DNA of 64,000 bases from Flavobacteriales bacterium (GCA_016703005.1 JADJCX010000033.1:446944-510943); one strand, 5' to 3'; positions 35,475 through 45,337 are shown, counted from the stretch's first letter. Program-made: numbers and translations. Notes: generated from the sequence alone by a model not told the origin.

Positions 35475-37213
35475 GAGCGCAGCATATTCTCGGTGCGACC
35501 GATCAACGTAGCGGCCCTGTCATAGAGTTCTTGCTGCGGCGTGGCATCCACTGGTGCGAACCGAGCGAGGTTGCAATCGTCGAGCAGTGCAACGATATCC
35601 GAGACCAATGCCGCGCTCTCCACACTGCTCCCCAGCTTCGTTAGCAGCACTGCGGAGTTCACTTCGGCTACGCCCAAGTTCAGCTTGTCGCTGAGATATC
35701 CGTGCAAAGCTTGGCTGAGCGCACCGTAAAAGACAGACTTGTCCCCGCTGCGCAATGCTCCGTGCGCCTCCTTCAACCGTTGTTTGGCCACCTTGTCGGC
35801 GCGTCGGCGGCGGGTGCCTTGCGCATCCCCCAGTTCGCTCTGCTGTTTGCGCTTATAAAGGAATATCAGGGCAAAGGCCAAGCTTGGGGCGAACATGCCG
35901 GCGAAGTAGGGGAGTGATCCGAACAGCATTCCACCTTGCTCACGGAGTTGGAGGTCGCCGGTGCGTATGTAGCGGATGTCCTCTTCCAACACATGCACGT
36001 CGGTTTTGTTCGCCCGTTGCACGCTTGGTACTGTACCTGGACCGCTCGCGCCGGCCGCAACGGTAACCACCAAGCTGTCGCTTTTCAATGTTCGGTAGGT
36101 GCCGGTTGCCTGATCCAAGTAACTCACGCTGATCGGCGGCAGCGGGTATTCGCCTTCGTGTCGTGGGATCACCACCCACTCGAAGGTGCGCGATCCGGAC
36201 ATGCCTCCAATGCCAACGCCGATCTTGTCCGTCGTTTTCGGTTCGTAGGTCTCGAAGTCGCCAGGGAAGCTCAGGTCCGGCGCATCGAGGAGTTTCAAAT
36301 TCGCTTCGCCGCTGATGCGCACCGTGAGCGTTATGGCCTCGTCGACCCTCACGTTATCGCGGTCCAACTGGGCGATCATGCTCAATTTGCCAACGACCCC
36401 GCTGAAATCCGCTGGCTCACCCGGTGGCAATGGAGTAACCGTCAGCTCCGCAATGTTGCTACCGAATTCAATGCGCTCACCTCGGTTGAAAAAGCTTCGC
36501 CCCACCACAGCGGACAACGTACCCGGCCCGACCTTCAGCTTGCCGCTCTTCTGGGGGAAAAGCAGTTGTTGCTGCATGACAGCGACCCGATACTGTAGCC
36601 CGTTCAAGGTTCGGATCTTGTCTTCCCACTGTGATCCCGAACGGTCGATCCGTTCCACCCAGAAGCCATCGGGGTCTGGGAAGTCCTTCTTCTCCAACTG
36701 TAGTTCCTGATAGCGTGACCAAAGTGTCCAGGTCGCCGTGACCGGTTCTCCCACATACGCCTTGCTTTTGCTCAGCGTGATCGACACGAACAGGTCGCGG
36801 TTAGCGCCGGGGGCGGTGTTGCCTGCTTGCGGCGCTCCCGAGGTAACGGTTATGCGGATGGGTTTGCTCTTGATCACACCTCCCCCGACTTTCACCGAAG
36901 CGGCAGGAATGGTGTACGTGCCTTCCTTGTCCGGTGCGGCCAGCATCCACGTGTATCCGACGCTCTGGCTCATCCTGCCGTTCACCACGGAGTTGGAAAA
37001 AGTCTGCATGGCGCCGCTCTGAGGCGTGAATTCACCGAAAGCCGGAGGTGTAATATGGCCTTGGGCGTTGGTGAGCGTCACCGTGTAGTTGAAGCGGTCA
37101 CCGGCGGCCATGGTGTTGCGATCCACGCTGGCTTCGAAGGAGATCTCTTGGGCGATGGCCGGGCAGGCGAGCATCGCGCAGAAGAGCAGGACGGAATGTG
37201 AGCGACTGGTCAT
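35471..37213 (-). CDS. batD: BatD, oxygen-tolerance protein
   Basis: A 580-residue protein. Signal peptide ending CPAIAQ, then serial Ig-like BatD domains (FEASVDRNTMAAGDRFNYTVTLTN; VGEPVTATWTLWSRYQELQLEKKDFPDPDGFWVE; RVDEAITLTVRISGEANLKLLDAPD). A transmembrane segment at about 430-450 (FAGMFAPSLAFALIFLY) precedes a basic cytoplasmic tail of about 130 residues. Most of the protein would sit in the periplasm. One base separates it from the batC stop and its own stop overlaps batE, so it is part of a tightly coupled operon. Confidence 0.92.
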   Translation of the reverse strand: MTSRSHSVLLFCAMLACPAIAQEISFEASVDRNTMAAGDRFNYTVTLTNAQGHITPPAFGEFTPQSGAMQTFSNSVVNGRMSQSVGYTWMLAAPDKEGTYTIPAASVKVGGGVIKSKPIRITVTSGAPQAGNTAPGANRDLFVSITLSKSKAYVGEPVTATWTLWSRYQELQLEKKDFPDPDGFWVERIDRSGSQWEDKIRTLNGLQYRVAVMQQQLLFPQKSGKLKVGPGTLSAVVGRSFFNRGERIEFGSNIAELTVTPLPPGEPADFSGVVGKLSMIAQLDRDNVRVDEAITLTVRISGEANLKLLDAPDLSFPGDFETYEPKTTDKIGVGIGGMSGSRTFEWVVIPRHEGEYPLPPISVSYLDQATGTYRTLKSDSLVVTVAAGASGPGTVPSVQRANKTDVHVLEEDIRYIRTGDLQLREQGGMLFGSLPYFAGMFAPSLAFALIFLYKRKQQSELGDAQGTRRRRADKVAKQRLKEAHGALRSGDKSVFYGALSQALHGYLSDKLNLGVAEVNSAVLLTKLGSSVESAALVSDIVALLDDCNLARFAPVDATPQQELYDRAATLIGRTENMLRS

Positions 37214-37214
37214 C

Positions 37215-37958
37215 TCACCAATCTTTTTGGATGGGCACCTTCACGGCAACACGCTTTTTCTGCTGCGCTTTCTGTTGGACCTTCTTCTCTTGCTGGTTCA
37301 ATGCATCCAGCATGCGCTGTGCATCCTGCTTGCTCATTTCCCCCGGCTTGGGCTGTGGCTGCCCGGGTTCCTTCTGCTCATCCGGCTTGTCCGGTTTTTG
37401 GTCCTGCTCCTTCTTCTCGTCCTCCTTCTTGTTCTCGTCCTTCTTTTCCTCGTCCTTCTTGTTCTCGTCTTTCTTCTCTTCGTCCTTTTTCTCCTGTTCC
37501 TTTTTCTGCTGCTCTTGTTGCTGCCTCAGCATACGCTGCGCGAAAGCCATGTTGTAGCGCGTGTCTTCGTCGTTCGGGTTCCGCTTCAAGGCCTCCTTGT
37601 AGGCTTTGATGGCATCGCCCGGCTTTTGTTGCTGCAAGTGCGCGTTCCCCAAGTTGTGATAGGCGCGGGCTTGTGCCTCGGCACCTTCGGCCGTGGCAGC
37701 TGCGCTTTCATACTTGGCAACAGCATCCGCATACTGTTTCTGCCGGTATTGCGCGTTGCCCGAATTGTGGAACACACGTGGGTCTTTCGGTGCGATGTTC
37801 GCCGCCTCTTCGTACGCCTTGGCAGCGCCCGCGACATCGTCCTTCTTGTATAGCGCGTTGCCTTTGCGCAACGCATTGTTCGCTGCTGCCGGATCCTGCG
37901 CTAGCGCTTCTATCGGAACACCGAACAGTGTACAGAATATGACGGCGTAGTACTTCAT
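37215..37958 (-). CDS. batC: BatC, TPR protein with Lys/Glu-rich linker
   Basis: A 247-residue protein. Signal peptide (MKYYAV to EALAQ), three TPR units at about 28-145 (NALRKGNALYKKDDVAGAAKAYEEAANIAPKD, ARAYHNLGNAHLQQQKPGDAIKAYKEALKRNPND), then about 65 residues made almost only of Lys, Glu, Asp, Gln and Pro (coding bases about 37375-37515), and a C-terminal helix SKQDAQRMLDALNQQEKKVQ. Start 37958 overlaps the batB stop as ATGA. The charged stretch is typical of BatC and is likely a flexible linker. Confidence 0.9.
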   Translation of the reverse strand: MKYYAVIFCTLFGVPIEALAQDPAAANNALRKGNALYKKDDVAGAAKAYEEAANIAPKDPRVFHNSGNAQYRQKQYADAVAKYESAAATAEGAEAQARAYHNLGNAHLQQQKPGDAIKAYKEALKRNPNDEDTRYNMAFAQRMLRQQQEQQKKEQEKKDEEKKDENKKDEEKKDENKKEDEKKEQDQKPDKPDEQKEPGQPQPKPGEMSKQDAQRMLDALNQQEKKVQQKAQQKKRVAVKVPIQKDW

Positions 37959-39088
37959 GAGGGAACTCCGGTCATGACCGGGACGGTGAAGGTGCGCTCC
38001 GCAGTAACGATCGCCGCAAAGATCAGTAGGCAACCGATGGCAAGGAACCACTGGAAATGATCCTCGTGCCCGGTGAATTGCACGGTACCATGATCCGAGG
38101 CTTCCATGGTGTGCAGATCATCCACCAACTGCTGAATGCCGCTTTGTTGCTGGGTGGCCTGAACAAAGGCTCCGTTACCCGCAGCTGCGATCTCCTGCAA
38201 CATGGCAATGTTCAACTTGCTGGTGATCGTATTGCCGTCCTGGTCCTTGCGGAACCCACCGCCTTTCAAAGGAAGAGGTGCTCCCTTCGGGTCGCCCATG
38301 CCAACGGTGTTCACCGTAATGCCTGCGGCTGCGGCTTCGCGGGCAGCAGCAATGGCGTCGTCCTCGTGGTTTTCACCATCCGTAATAATAACGATCGTCT
38401 TGCCTCCTTTCGCGTTGGGGTCGAATCCTTGCGGCGCTTGGCGTAGAGCGGCACCAATGGCGGTGCCCTGTACCGGGATCATGTCCGGACCGATGTTCCC
38501 GAGGAACAACCTCGCAGCACTGCGATCGCTGGTGAGAGGCAGTTGTGTGAAGGCTTGCCCGGCGAATACCACGATACCGAGACGGTCACCATGCAATTTG
38601 CCGATCAATAGTTCGAGTGCTCGCCGGGCCGATTCCATACGGTTCGGCTTCAGGTCCTCGGCCAACATGCTGTTGCTCACATCAAGCGCAACGATCACAT
38701 CCACGCCCTTCACTTCAACCACCTCTTGTCGGGTGCCGAGTTGCGGGCCGCAAAGCGAGAACGCGGCGAACGCGAAGCCCAACCTGAGCAAAAGGAAGCG
38801 TGTTGTCGCCCGAACACCGCTGATCCCCGGCGCCAATCGCGCGACAAGTCCTGCTTCACCGAACCGACGGATAGCCCTGTTGCGCCAACCCAACGTGAGC
38901 AGGAATAGAAGGATGAGCACCAGACCGGCCAACTGCCACCAAAGCATATCGGGTGCTTCCATGCGGAACTTCGGTACGAACCGGCTGATGAGGAAGAACA
39001 AAGGCACCATTGTTCCCCAGAAGAGCAGCTCGAGGATGAGCACGGTGGCCGCAATGCCCCCCAACTGATACCGCGCCTGCTTCTTCAT
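37955..39088 (-). CDS. batB: BatB, von Willebrand factor A membrane protein
   Basis: A 377-residue VWA protein. Two N-terminal transmembrane segments (about 10-35, 45-65), a BatA-type N-domain, then the VWA domain with a MIDAS metal site DVSNSML, the Thr loop and ITDGENHEDD, and a C-terminal transmembrane helix (WFLAIGCLLIFAAIVTA). Start 39088 overlaps the batA stop as ATGA, and its own stop overlaps batC the same way. It probably pairs with BatA as a metal-dependent adhesion module in the inner membrane, facing the periplasm. Confidence 0.92.
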   Translation of the reverse strand: MKKQARYQLGGIAATVLILELLFWGTMVPLFFLISRFVPKFRMEAPDMLWWQLAGLVLILLFLLTLGWRNRAIRRFGEAGLVARLAPGISGVRATTRFLLLRLGFAFAAFSLCGPQLGTRQEVVEVKGVDVIVALDVSNSMLAEDLKPNRMESARRALELLIGKLHGDRLGIVVFAGQAFTQLPLTSDRSAARLFLGNIGPDMIPVQGTAIGAALRQAPQGFDPNAKGGKTIVIITDGENHEDDAIAAAREAAAAGITVNTVGMGDPKGAPLPLKGGGFRKDQDGNTITSKLNIAMLQEIAAAGNGAFVQATQQQSGIQQLVDDLHTMEASDHGTVQFTGHEDHFQWFLAIGCLLIFAAIVTAERTFTVPVMTGVPS

Positions 39089-40165
39089 GGCATGGTGCGT
39101 ATTACCGTGTATTCCAAGACGAGAGAAAAGAGCAGCAGCATGCAAGCCCACAACAGAACGGGTCTGTACTCTTCCTGCCGACGGCTATGCTCAGTTACCT
39201 TCTCGCGGGTTTTCTCCATGCGATCGATCTCACTGTACACCTCGCGCAGTTTCCGTTCATCCGTTGCACGGAAATACTTGCCTCCCGTAGCATCGGCAAT
39301 GCCTTGCATGGATGCTTCATCGATCTCCACCTGCACATAGTCATATTGATACTGGCCGTTCGGATAGATGGCTGGGGCTCAGCGCCTTTCCCCGCGTGCC
39401 AACACCCACAGTGTAAACGCGCACCCCGAACTGTTGTGCGATCACTGCTGCGTCAAGCGGTTGAACCGAGCCCGCATTGCTGACCCCATCGGTCAACAGG
39501 ATCACCACTTTGCTTTTGGCCTTGCTGTCACGCAATCGGTTCACGGCGGTGGCCAGGCCCATTCCCACGGCGGTGCCACCTTCGATCATCCCTGTCTTGG
39601 CCTGGGCGAAAAGGTCCTTCAGTACTTGATGGTCGGTGGTCAGCGGACATTGGGTGAACGCTTCGCCCTCGTACACCACGAGGCCGATGCGGTCGTTAGG
39701 CCGATCGTCGATGAACTGCATGCCCACCTTCTTGGCCGCCTTCAAACGGTCGGGCTTCAGGTCCTGCGCGAGCATGCTCGCGCTGAAGTCCATTGCGATC
39801 ATGATGTCGATACCGTCCCGGGTAATGTCCTGCCAACTGTCTTTGCTCTGTGGTCTGGCCAACGCAATGATCATGAGCCCCAAGCCCGCAATGCCTGCTG
39901 CGACCGGAAGATGCCGAAAGTGGGAGAGGAGGTCGAACGGTCCGTGGGCAAGCGTTTGCATGGTGCTCAACACCACCCTTGGATTGCGTTTGTGGCGTCG
40001 CCAGGCAACCCAGAACGCAGCCAAGGGCAGAGCTGCCAAGAACCACAGGTAACCTGGATCCTCCAATTCGAACGTTCGGACGCACCATGCCGCGACCAAT
40101 GCTATCGCACCGAACGCCAGCGCGAGCCACACCATGAAGCTGACCAGGTCGCGATCAATGCGCAT
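39085..40165 (-). CDS. batA: BatA, von Willebrand factor A membrane protein, one frameshift
   Basis: VWA protein of about 359 residues. N-terminal membrane segments (FMVWLALAFGAIALVAAW; YLWFLAALPLAAFWVAW), MIDAS DFSASMLAQDLKPDRL, LLTDGVSNAG and VYTVGVGTRGKA. The frame then shifts by one extra base near 39373. It resumes as IYPNGQYQYDYVQVEIDEASMQGIADATGGKYFRAT, the expected BatA continuation, and ends with a transmembrane helix (LLWACMLLLFSLVLEYTVI). Its start overlaps the 321-residue gene by 11 bases and its stop overlaps batB as ATGA. Confidence 0.9.
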
Positions 40166-41120
40166 GTGCCGGTGCGTTGGTATGCGGGGTGGCGCCCGGC
40201 TCAGGACTCGTCGTCTCTTGTACGAAGCGTCTGGCGGCCATCATCAATTGCTCGTTCTCAGCCGGTGCAGGCGTCAGCTTCGCGAACTTCACGAAGTCGG
40301 CGAGGCGCAGAATGTTGCCCAACTGCTCGCGATGCTCATGGCGCATGCTGCTCAGCTTCAGCTCCTGCAGCAGTTCATCCGTCGTCTTTTCCAAAGCGGG
40401 TGCCCCGAACCGCTCTTCAATGTAACCGCGTAGCAGGTCCGTCACTTCAGAGTGGTACTGCTTATGCAACCCTTGTTGCCACAGTCGCTTGCCTTCGATG
40501 TCGTCCAGCCCGCTCAGGACGCGCACATGCAATGGCACCACAGGTTCCGGGATCGCGATGGCTGTTTTTGGTTTGCGGCGCAGCAAGAAGACCAAGGCAA
40601 GAACGACCCCGGCGATCCCCGCGACCCCGCCCGCTACCCAAGGCCAATTCTCCTTCAACCAATCCATCAAACTGAAGGGCACTTCGTAGATGCCTTTTAT
40701 GTCACGGATGGCTTGAGCCGTGTCGACTTCCACCGTGTTGACCGTAAGCACCAGTGCATTGCTCTCCACCGTATCGCCGTTCACGACGAACCGAAGTGGT
40801 TCAACCGCCCAGTATCCGCTATCGAAAGACGTTACGGTAAGAGTGCGCGTTTGGATGAACGAATACGGATCATTCTCCTTGTCTGGCATTATCGTGTCGA
40901 TCCCGCTGTCGCGCACCACTTCGATGCGCTGCGGCAGTGTGTCGCCGATCACTGGCCATACCACATTGCCGCCGCCTTGATCCATGCGATAGGCAACGGT
41001 GTATTTTAGCGACACCTGCTCCCCGATGCGGATCGTGGTGGGTTCCAATTCGGCCACGGGTTGTTGGGCCCAGAGCCGAAGGGCCGGCACCATGAAGAAG
41101 ATGAACACGGTTGACCTCAT
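40155..41120 (-). CDS. Bat-operon membrane protein of unknown function, DUF4381-like context
   Basis: A 321-residue protein between the DUF58 and batA genes. Signal peptide, a periplasmic Ig-like part (VAELEPTTIRIGEQVSLKYTVAYRM, FVVNGDTVESNALVLTVNTVEV) that resembles one BatD repeat, a transmembrane helix at about 172-192 (WVAGGVAGIAGVVLALVFLL), and a cytoplasmic helical tail (LSGLDDIEGKRLWQQGLHKQYHSEVTDLLRGYIEERFG). The tail is like that of BatD and DUF4381 proteins. It overlaps DUF58 by ATGA and batA by 11 bases. It is likely a scaffold for the VWA proteins, inferred from position only. Confidence 0.8.
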   Translation of the reverse strand: MRSTVFIFFMVPALRLWAQQPVAELEPTTIRIGEQVSLKYTVAYRMDQGGGNVVWPVIGDTLPQRIEVVRDSGIDTIMPDKENDPYSFIQTRTLTVTSFDSGYWAVEPLRFVVNGDTVESNALVLTVNTVEVDTAQAIRDIKGIYEVPFSLMDWLKENWPWVAGGVAGIAGVVLALVFLLRRKPKTAIAIPEPVVPLHVRVLSGLDDIEGKRLWQQGLHKQYHSEVTDLLRGYIEERFGAPALEKTTDELLQELKLSSMRHEHREQLGNILRLADFVKFAKLTPAPAENEQLMMAARRFVQETTSPEPGATPHTNAPAHAH

Positions 41121-42028
41121 CGCGCGCTATCGCGTTGTCGGAACAGGTTCATCAAGGGTTTTACGTAGCCCTCCTTGGTGCTGATCACGGTGTGGTCAAC
41201 CCCGGCTCTCTTGAGCGCTTCGCGCGTTCGTGCTTGATGCTTCAGCGCCTCGGCGCGGTATGCCTTTCGGATGCGTGAACTGCCCGTGTTCACCCAACGC
41301 ACTTCCCCCGATTCGGGATCCGCGAATTGCACAAGGCCCACATTGGGCAGGTCGGCTTCCCGTGGATCGGTAGTCCGCAACGCAACGAGATCATGCCGAC
41401 GGTTCGCGATCTTCAAGGCATCCTCATATCCGGTGTCCATCAGATCGCTGATCAAGAAGGCGATGCTCCTTTTTTTGATCACGTTGTTCAAGTAGCGCAG
41501 GGCTTCCGTGATGTTCGTGCCGCGGCCGACGGGCTGGAATTCCAGCAATTCGCGAATGATCCGCAGGATATGGCTACGGCCTTTTTTCGGCGGAATGAAC
41601 AGTTCCACGTGATCGCTGAAGAGGATCAATCCGACTTTGTCGTTGTTCTTGATCGCGCTGAAGGCGATGGTGGCGCACGTCTCCGTAATGAGCTCGCGTT
41701 TCAACATGTGCACCGTGCCGAAGTCGCCGCTGCCGCTAACGTCAGCGACCAACATGGCGGTCAGTTCGCGTTCTTCTTCGAAGATCTTGATGAAGGGATG
41801 CCCGAACCGGGCGGTTACGTTCCAGTCGATCGTGCGCACCTCGTCCCCATGCGTGTACTCGCGTACTTCACTGAAGGTCATACCGCGGCCCTTGAAGGCG
41901 CTGTGGTACTCGCCACCGAATATCTGTTCGCTTAAGCCGCGCGTTTTCAGCTCGATGCGATGGACCTTTTTGAGAAGGTCCTTGGTATGTTGAGCGGTGG
42001 ACATGCGTTCGTTGGCCCGTGTGTTCAT
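41117..42028 (-). CDS. DUF58 protein (VWA-like partner of MoxR)
   Basis: A 303-residue soluble DUF58 protein. The core segment GEYHSAFKGRGMTFSEVREYTHGDEVRTIDWNVTARFG is the family signature, followed by a VWA-like fold with VADVSGSGDFG and a SDLMDTGYEDAL segment. It is a constant neighbour of MoxR ATPases. The start may be 42028 or the second Met at 42004. It lies 34 bases after moxR and overlaps the next gene as ATGA. Confidence 0.93.
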   Translation of the reverse strand: MNTRANERMSTAQHTKDLLKKVHRIELKTRGLSEQIFGGEYHSAFKGRGMTFSEVREYTHGDEVRTIDWNVTARFGHPFIKIFEEERELTAMLVADVSGSGDFGTVHMLKRELITETCATIAFSAIKNNDKVGLILFSDHVELFIPPKKGRSHILRIIRELLEFQPVGRGTNITEALRYLNNVIKKRSIAFLISDLMDTGYEDALKIANRRHDLVALRTTDPREADLPNVGLVQFADPESGEVRWVNTGSSRIRKAYRAEALKHQARTREALKRAGVDHTVISTKEGYVKPLMNLFRQRDSAR

Positions 42029-42062
42029 TGGCCTCGGTCTTTGGCCGAATGATCACTGGGTC

Positions 42063-43121
42063 TCAGGGAACCTCAACCGTGTTCAACACCCTGTCGATTA
42101 TCTCCTTCACCTTAATGTTCTCCGCTTCGGCTTCGTAGGTGAGGCCGATGCGGTGGCGCAGCACATCGGGGCAAACTGCACGCACGTCCTCGGGTATCAC
42201 ATAGCCGCGACGTTTGGTGAAGGCATAGGCCTTGGCCCCAATGGCCAAGTTGATGCTGGCGCGTGGACTTCCGCCGAAGCTGATCAGCGATGCCAGGTCG
42301 TTCAGTTTGTACTGCTCGGGATTCCGTGTGGCGAAAACGATATCCACGATGTACTGCTCGATCTTCTCGTCCATGTACACTTCGCGGACCAACTGACGCG
42401 CTTGGACGATCTCCTGCGAACTCACCACCATCTGCGGCTCTGGATTAAGGCCCGGTCGCACGTTCTGGCGGATGATGAGTTTCTCTTCGTCCTTGCGAGG
42501 ATAGTCCAGCACCACCTTCATCATGAAGCGATCCGTCTGGGCTTCGGGTAGGGGATAGGTGCCTTCCTGTTCGATCGGGTTCATCGTCGCAAGCACCAAG
42601 AACGGCTCGGCCAGTTTGAAGGTTTGCTGGCCGATGGTGACCTGTCTTTCCTGCATTGCTTCCAACAAAGCACTCTGCACTTTGGCCGGCGCACGGTTGA
42701 TCTCGTCCGCCAGTATGAAGTTGCTGAAGATCGGCCCCTTCTTCACGGTGAACTCCTCGTTCCGCTGGCTGTAGATCATCGTGCCGATAACGTCGGCGGG
42801 AAGCAGGTCGGGCGTGAATTGGATACGGCTGAACGCCACATCGACCGTTCTGGCCAGTGCTTTGATCGCCATGGTCTTCGCCAGGCCCGGCACGCCCTCC
42901 AACAGGATGTGGCCATCGGCCAACAAGCCGACAAGGAGCTTCTGTACCATGTCCTTCTGGCCGACGATGGTCTTCTCCATCTCTTTGTCGATGAGATCGA
43001 CGAAGCCGCTGGCCAGTTGGATCCGTTCGTTCAGTTGCCGAATGCCCTCTGAAGAGTTCACTGCGGTCGGCGCGGGTATCGAGTCGCTCATGAGCGGGTT
43101 GGTCGCGGAGGAGGTTTCCAT
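42063..43121 (-). CDS. MoxR-family AAA+ ATPase
   Basis: A 352-residue AAA ATPase with Walker A GVPGLAKT, Walker B ILADEINRAP, sensor 1 LATMNPIEQEGTYPLPEAQTDRF and an arginine-rich lid domain (SLISFGGSPRASINLAIGAKAYAF). MoxR proteins act as chaperones that insert cofactors or assemble partner VWA proteins, here DUF58 and BatA/B. Start set at 43121 (METSSATNP); a shorter start at 43091 (MSDSIP) is possible. It is the first gene of the operon, and the region upstream (43122-43248) should hold the promoter. Confidence 0.94.
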   Translation of the reverse strand: METSSATNPLMSDSIPAPTAVNSSEGIRQLNERIQLASGFVDLIDKEMEKTIVGQKDMVQKLLVGLLADGHILLEGVPGLAKTMAIKALARTVDVAFSRIQFTPDLLPADVIGTMIYSQRNEEFTVKKGPIFSNFILADEINRAPAKVQSALLEAMQERQVTIGQQTFKLAEPFLVLATMNPIEQEGTYPLPEAQTDRFMMKVVLDYPRKDEEKLIIRQNVRPGLNPEPQMVVSSQEIVQARQLVREVYMDEKIEQYIVDIVFATRNPEQYKLNDLASLISFGGSPRASINLAIGAKAYAFTKRRGYVIPEDVRAVCPDVLRHRIGLTYEAEAENIKVKEIIDRVLNTVEVP

Positions 43122-43228
43122 TTCCAGTATTGGAGACTGCGTTTCGGGAGTGCGAAGATGACCGCAAATCTTCTGCGTCGCCGCGCTGTGCACCAGTGCT
43201 TTCCGGTTAAAACGTGTTAAGTCCGAAC

Positions 43229-43249
43229 ATCCCCGCCGATCGCGGGGAT
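43229..43249 (-). terminator. 8-bp GC hairpin at the end of the TonB receptor gene
   Basis: ATCCCCGC (43229-43236) and GCGGGGAT (43242-43249) form a perfect stem with a 5-base loop, touching the receptor's stop codon. The minus-strand continuation is not T-rich, so termination is only probable. Confidence 0.4.
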
Positions 43250-45300
43250 CAGCGCAACCGAACATTCAATCCGACGAAGTAGGAACGGGTCGGCGCGGGA
43301 TTGTAGTAGCGCATGCCCGGGTCGTTCGGTTGCACCCATCCGGAGTAAGCGTTATTGAACACGTTCTCGCACAGGGCAAAGACTTCCAACAGGCCACGAC
43401 GGGCAATGTGCAGCTCGTAGCCGAGCCGTGCGTTGCATAGCATTGTTCCAGGGATGGTGGTCGGGCCTCCGTCAACGGCAAGTACATCACCTGTGTAGCG
43501 GTTGTTCACCATCAATTGCCAACCACGGCGGCTGAGCATTTGTGCCGCCACACCTCCGGTGATCGGAGCCACTCCTGCCAAATGCACTTGGCCCTCTCCG
43601 GTGGTCCCGATCGAACGCAGCTCTTGGGCGGAAAGAAACATGCGCACAACGAATGTTCCACCGGCGCCGACGCGGAACGTCAAAGTTCCTTCCGCTTCAA
43701 TACCCTGCATCAATGCTCCTCCACTGTTGGTGGTGTGCGGACTCCCGTTCAGTGGTGAAACAGTGACGATCCGATCGTCGATCCGCCGACAGTATGCCAC
43801 TATCCCACCTCGGTACTTGCTCTTCGGCCCACCGGCGTCGATCCCACATTCCATTTCGCGCACTTCCTCGGGTCGAAGTTCATGGTCGAACGTTTCGCCG
43901 GTCCAAACTTCAGTGACAGTCGGCCGCGATACCCCTTCAGCATAGCGCCCATATAAATGGACGTTCGTAGCCATCCGTAACCGTGCACCGATGTGCGGCC
44001 ACAGTTCGCCGTTCGCGGGCAGAGAGCCTTGACGGTGGTTCAGGCGATCGCTGGCCATATAGGTGTTGTGCTCGCCGCCAACACCCGCAAAGAACCAGAG
44101 ATGATCGCGCAATTGCGCTTTAGCAACGAGGTATGGCGTTGTATTGGTTACCCTGAATTGTGCATCGGTCCGTGTGCCATTCAACTCACCATCCTCGCTA
44201 TAAGATCGATCCAGCAGTTCATCCATTTCCCACAGCGATTCGCCGCCCAACTCCCATTCGAACAGCCAGTGCCGAGCACGGGCCTTTCCGCCTGCTCCCA
44301 GGCGCACACCCGCGGCCGTGTATGTTTCATCCTTGAGCCCACTGAAGCTCGGGCTGTTGCCATAGGGGTTCCGCTTGTTGATGTGCTGGCCGGTGAGGGT
44401 TGCACGCAAGAGCCACTGCCGACCAATGCGTTGCTCTCCGCTGATGCCGCCGAAGACTTGCGACTTGTCCAAGTGCGCGTTGATCTTCTTGCTCCATGTA
44501 TTCGCTGACGTTGGCGCGTTGGTAGCGGTTCCAGCGTTCAGGCTACCGGGTAACTCCCAGTAGGCATGCTGGTACGTGACGGCGCATGTCAGCGTGCTAC
44601 GATCAGCCTTGAGCCCGGCAACAATGAATGCTTGTCGTTTGCGCGTGGCTTCCTGGTCCCGGTAGCCACTGTTCGTTTGTGCAACACCACCGGCCCTTAT
44701 GTACCGGCCGTTCCGCTGGAATGCAACGGATCCTTCGCCTCGATGGTACTGATTGGAACCGGTCGAATAACTGAACGACACCTCAGGCCCGCTCTTCGCC
44801 GGCGACGGAAGTCCCGCCAGAAGCAACCCGGCCGGGGCACTCCCGAATACGGGTGAAGCGACACTTCGAACCACCTCAAGACCGCCGATGATCGAAGGGT
44901 CCAACAACTCCAAGGGAGTTGTGCCGTCAGCCAATGTGATAGGGAAGGGGCCCCAGTACACTTTCACACCGCGCACACCGAACGGAGCCCGGATAACGCT
45001 GCCGCGTATGCTCAACCTCGCACTTCCGCCGAGGCCGCGAGTGTCCATTTGCACCCCGGGTGCCCACGCGAGTGCCCCTTGCAGTGAGGAGCGGTCGTAG
45101 TTCGTGAGTTGAAGACTGTCCAACGTGGTGCTCGAGGTTGCAAGGCCGTTGTCGTGTTCGAACCTTGAGAGGCGCACCACGTGGTCCTTCAACAAGAAGG
45201 TATCGGTCAGAACCACCGCATTATCTGAAGTCCGGTTGTCGACCTGAGCATGGGCGAGCTGCCCTAAAAGGCACGAGAGGCGAACAACGAAGCGGCGCAT
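43249..45300 (-). CDS. TonB-dependent receptor (siderophore/metal type)
   Basis: A 683-residue outer-membrane receptor. Start 45300 gives a signal peptide (MRRFVVRLSCLLGQLAHAQ). The plug follows directly, without a carboxypeptidase-like domain (YDRSSLQGALAWAPGVQMDTRGLGGSARLSIRGS, LDPSIIGGLEVVRSVASPVFG). The barrel has the classic TonB-box-distal segments GRYAEGVSRPTVTEVWTGE and FALCENVFNNAYSGWVQPNDPGMRYYNPAPTR, and ends FVGLNVRLR. The missing N-terminal domain and the ending resemble iron or metal chelate receptors. No regulator is adjacent. Confidence 0.9.
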   Translation of the reverse strand: MRRFVVRLSCLLGQLAHAQVDNRTSDNAVVLTDTFLLKDHVVRLSRFEHDNGLATSSTTLDSLQLTNYDRSSLQGALAWAPGVQMDTRGLGGSARLSIRGSVIRAPFGVRGVKVYWGPFPITLADGTTPLELLDPSIIGGLEVVRSVASPVFGSAPAGLLLAGLPSPAKSGPEVSFSYSTGSNQYHRGEGSVAFQRNGRYIRAGGVAQTNSGYRDQEATRKRQAFIVAGLKADRSTLTCAVTYQHAYWELPGSLNAGTATNAPTSANTWSKKINAHLDKSQVFGGISGEQRIGRQWLLRATLTGQHINKRNPYGNSPSFSGLKDETYTAAGVRLGAGGKARARHWLFEWELGGESLWEMDELLDRSYSEDGELNGTRTDAQFRVTNTTPYLVAKAQLRDHLWFFAGVGGEHNTYMASDRLNHRQGSLPANGELWPHIGARLRMATNVHLYGRYAEGVSRPTVTEVWTGETFDHELRPEEVREMECGIDAGGPKSKYRGGIVAYCRRIDDRIVTVSPLNGSPHTTNSGGALMQGIEAEGTLTFRVGAGGTFVVRMFLSAQELRSIGTTGEGQVHLAGVAPITGGVAAQMLSRRGWQLMVNNRYTGDVLAVDGGPTTIPGTMLCNARLGYELHIARRGLLEVFALCENVFNNAYSGWVQPNDPGMRYYNPAPTRSYFVGLNVRLR

Positions 45301-45337
45301 CGGGAGAAGCGCCGCCAAGTTATTCCGGTCGAAAGCG

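Noticed and set aside
35512..35520. A third TGTCATAG inside batD
   Set aside because: No GGGGT 15 bases upstream and it lies inside a coding gene on the opposite strand.
37375..37515. Low-complexity CTT/CTC-rich tract
   Set aside because: It is the Lys/Glu-rich linker typical of BatC, not a satellite or CRISPR-like repeat.
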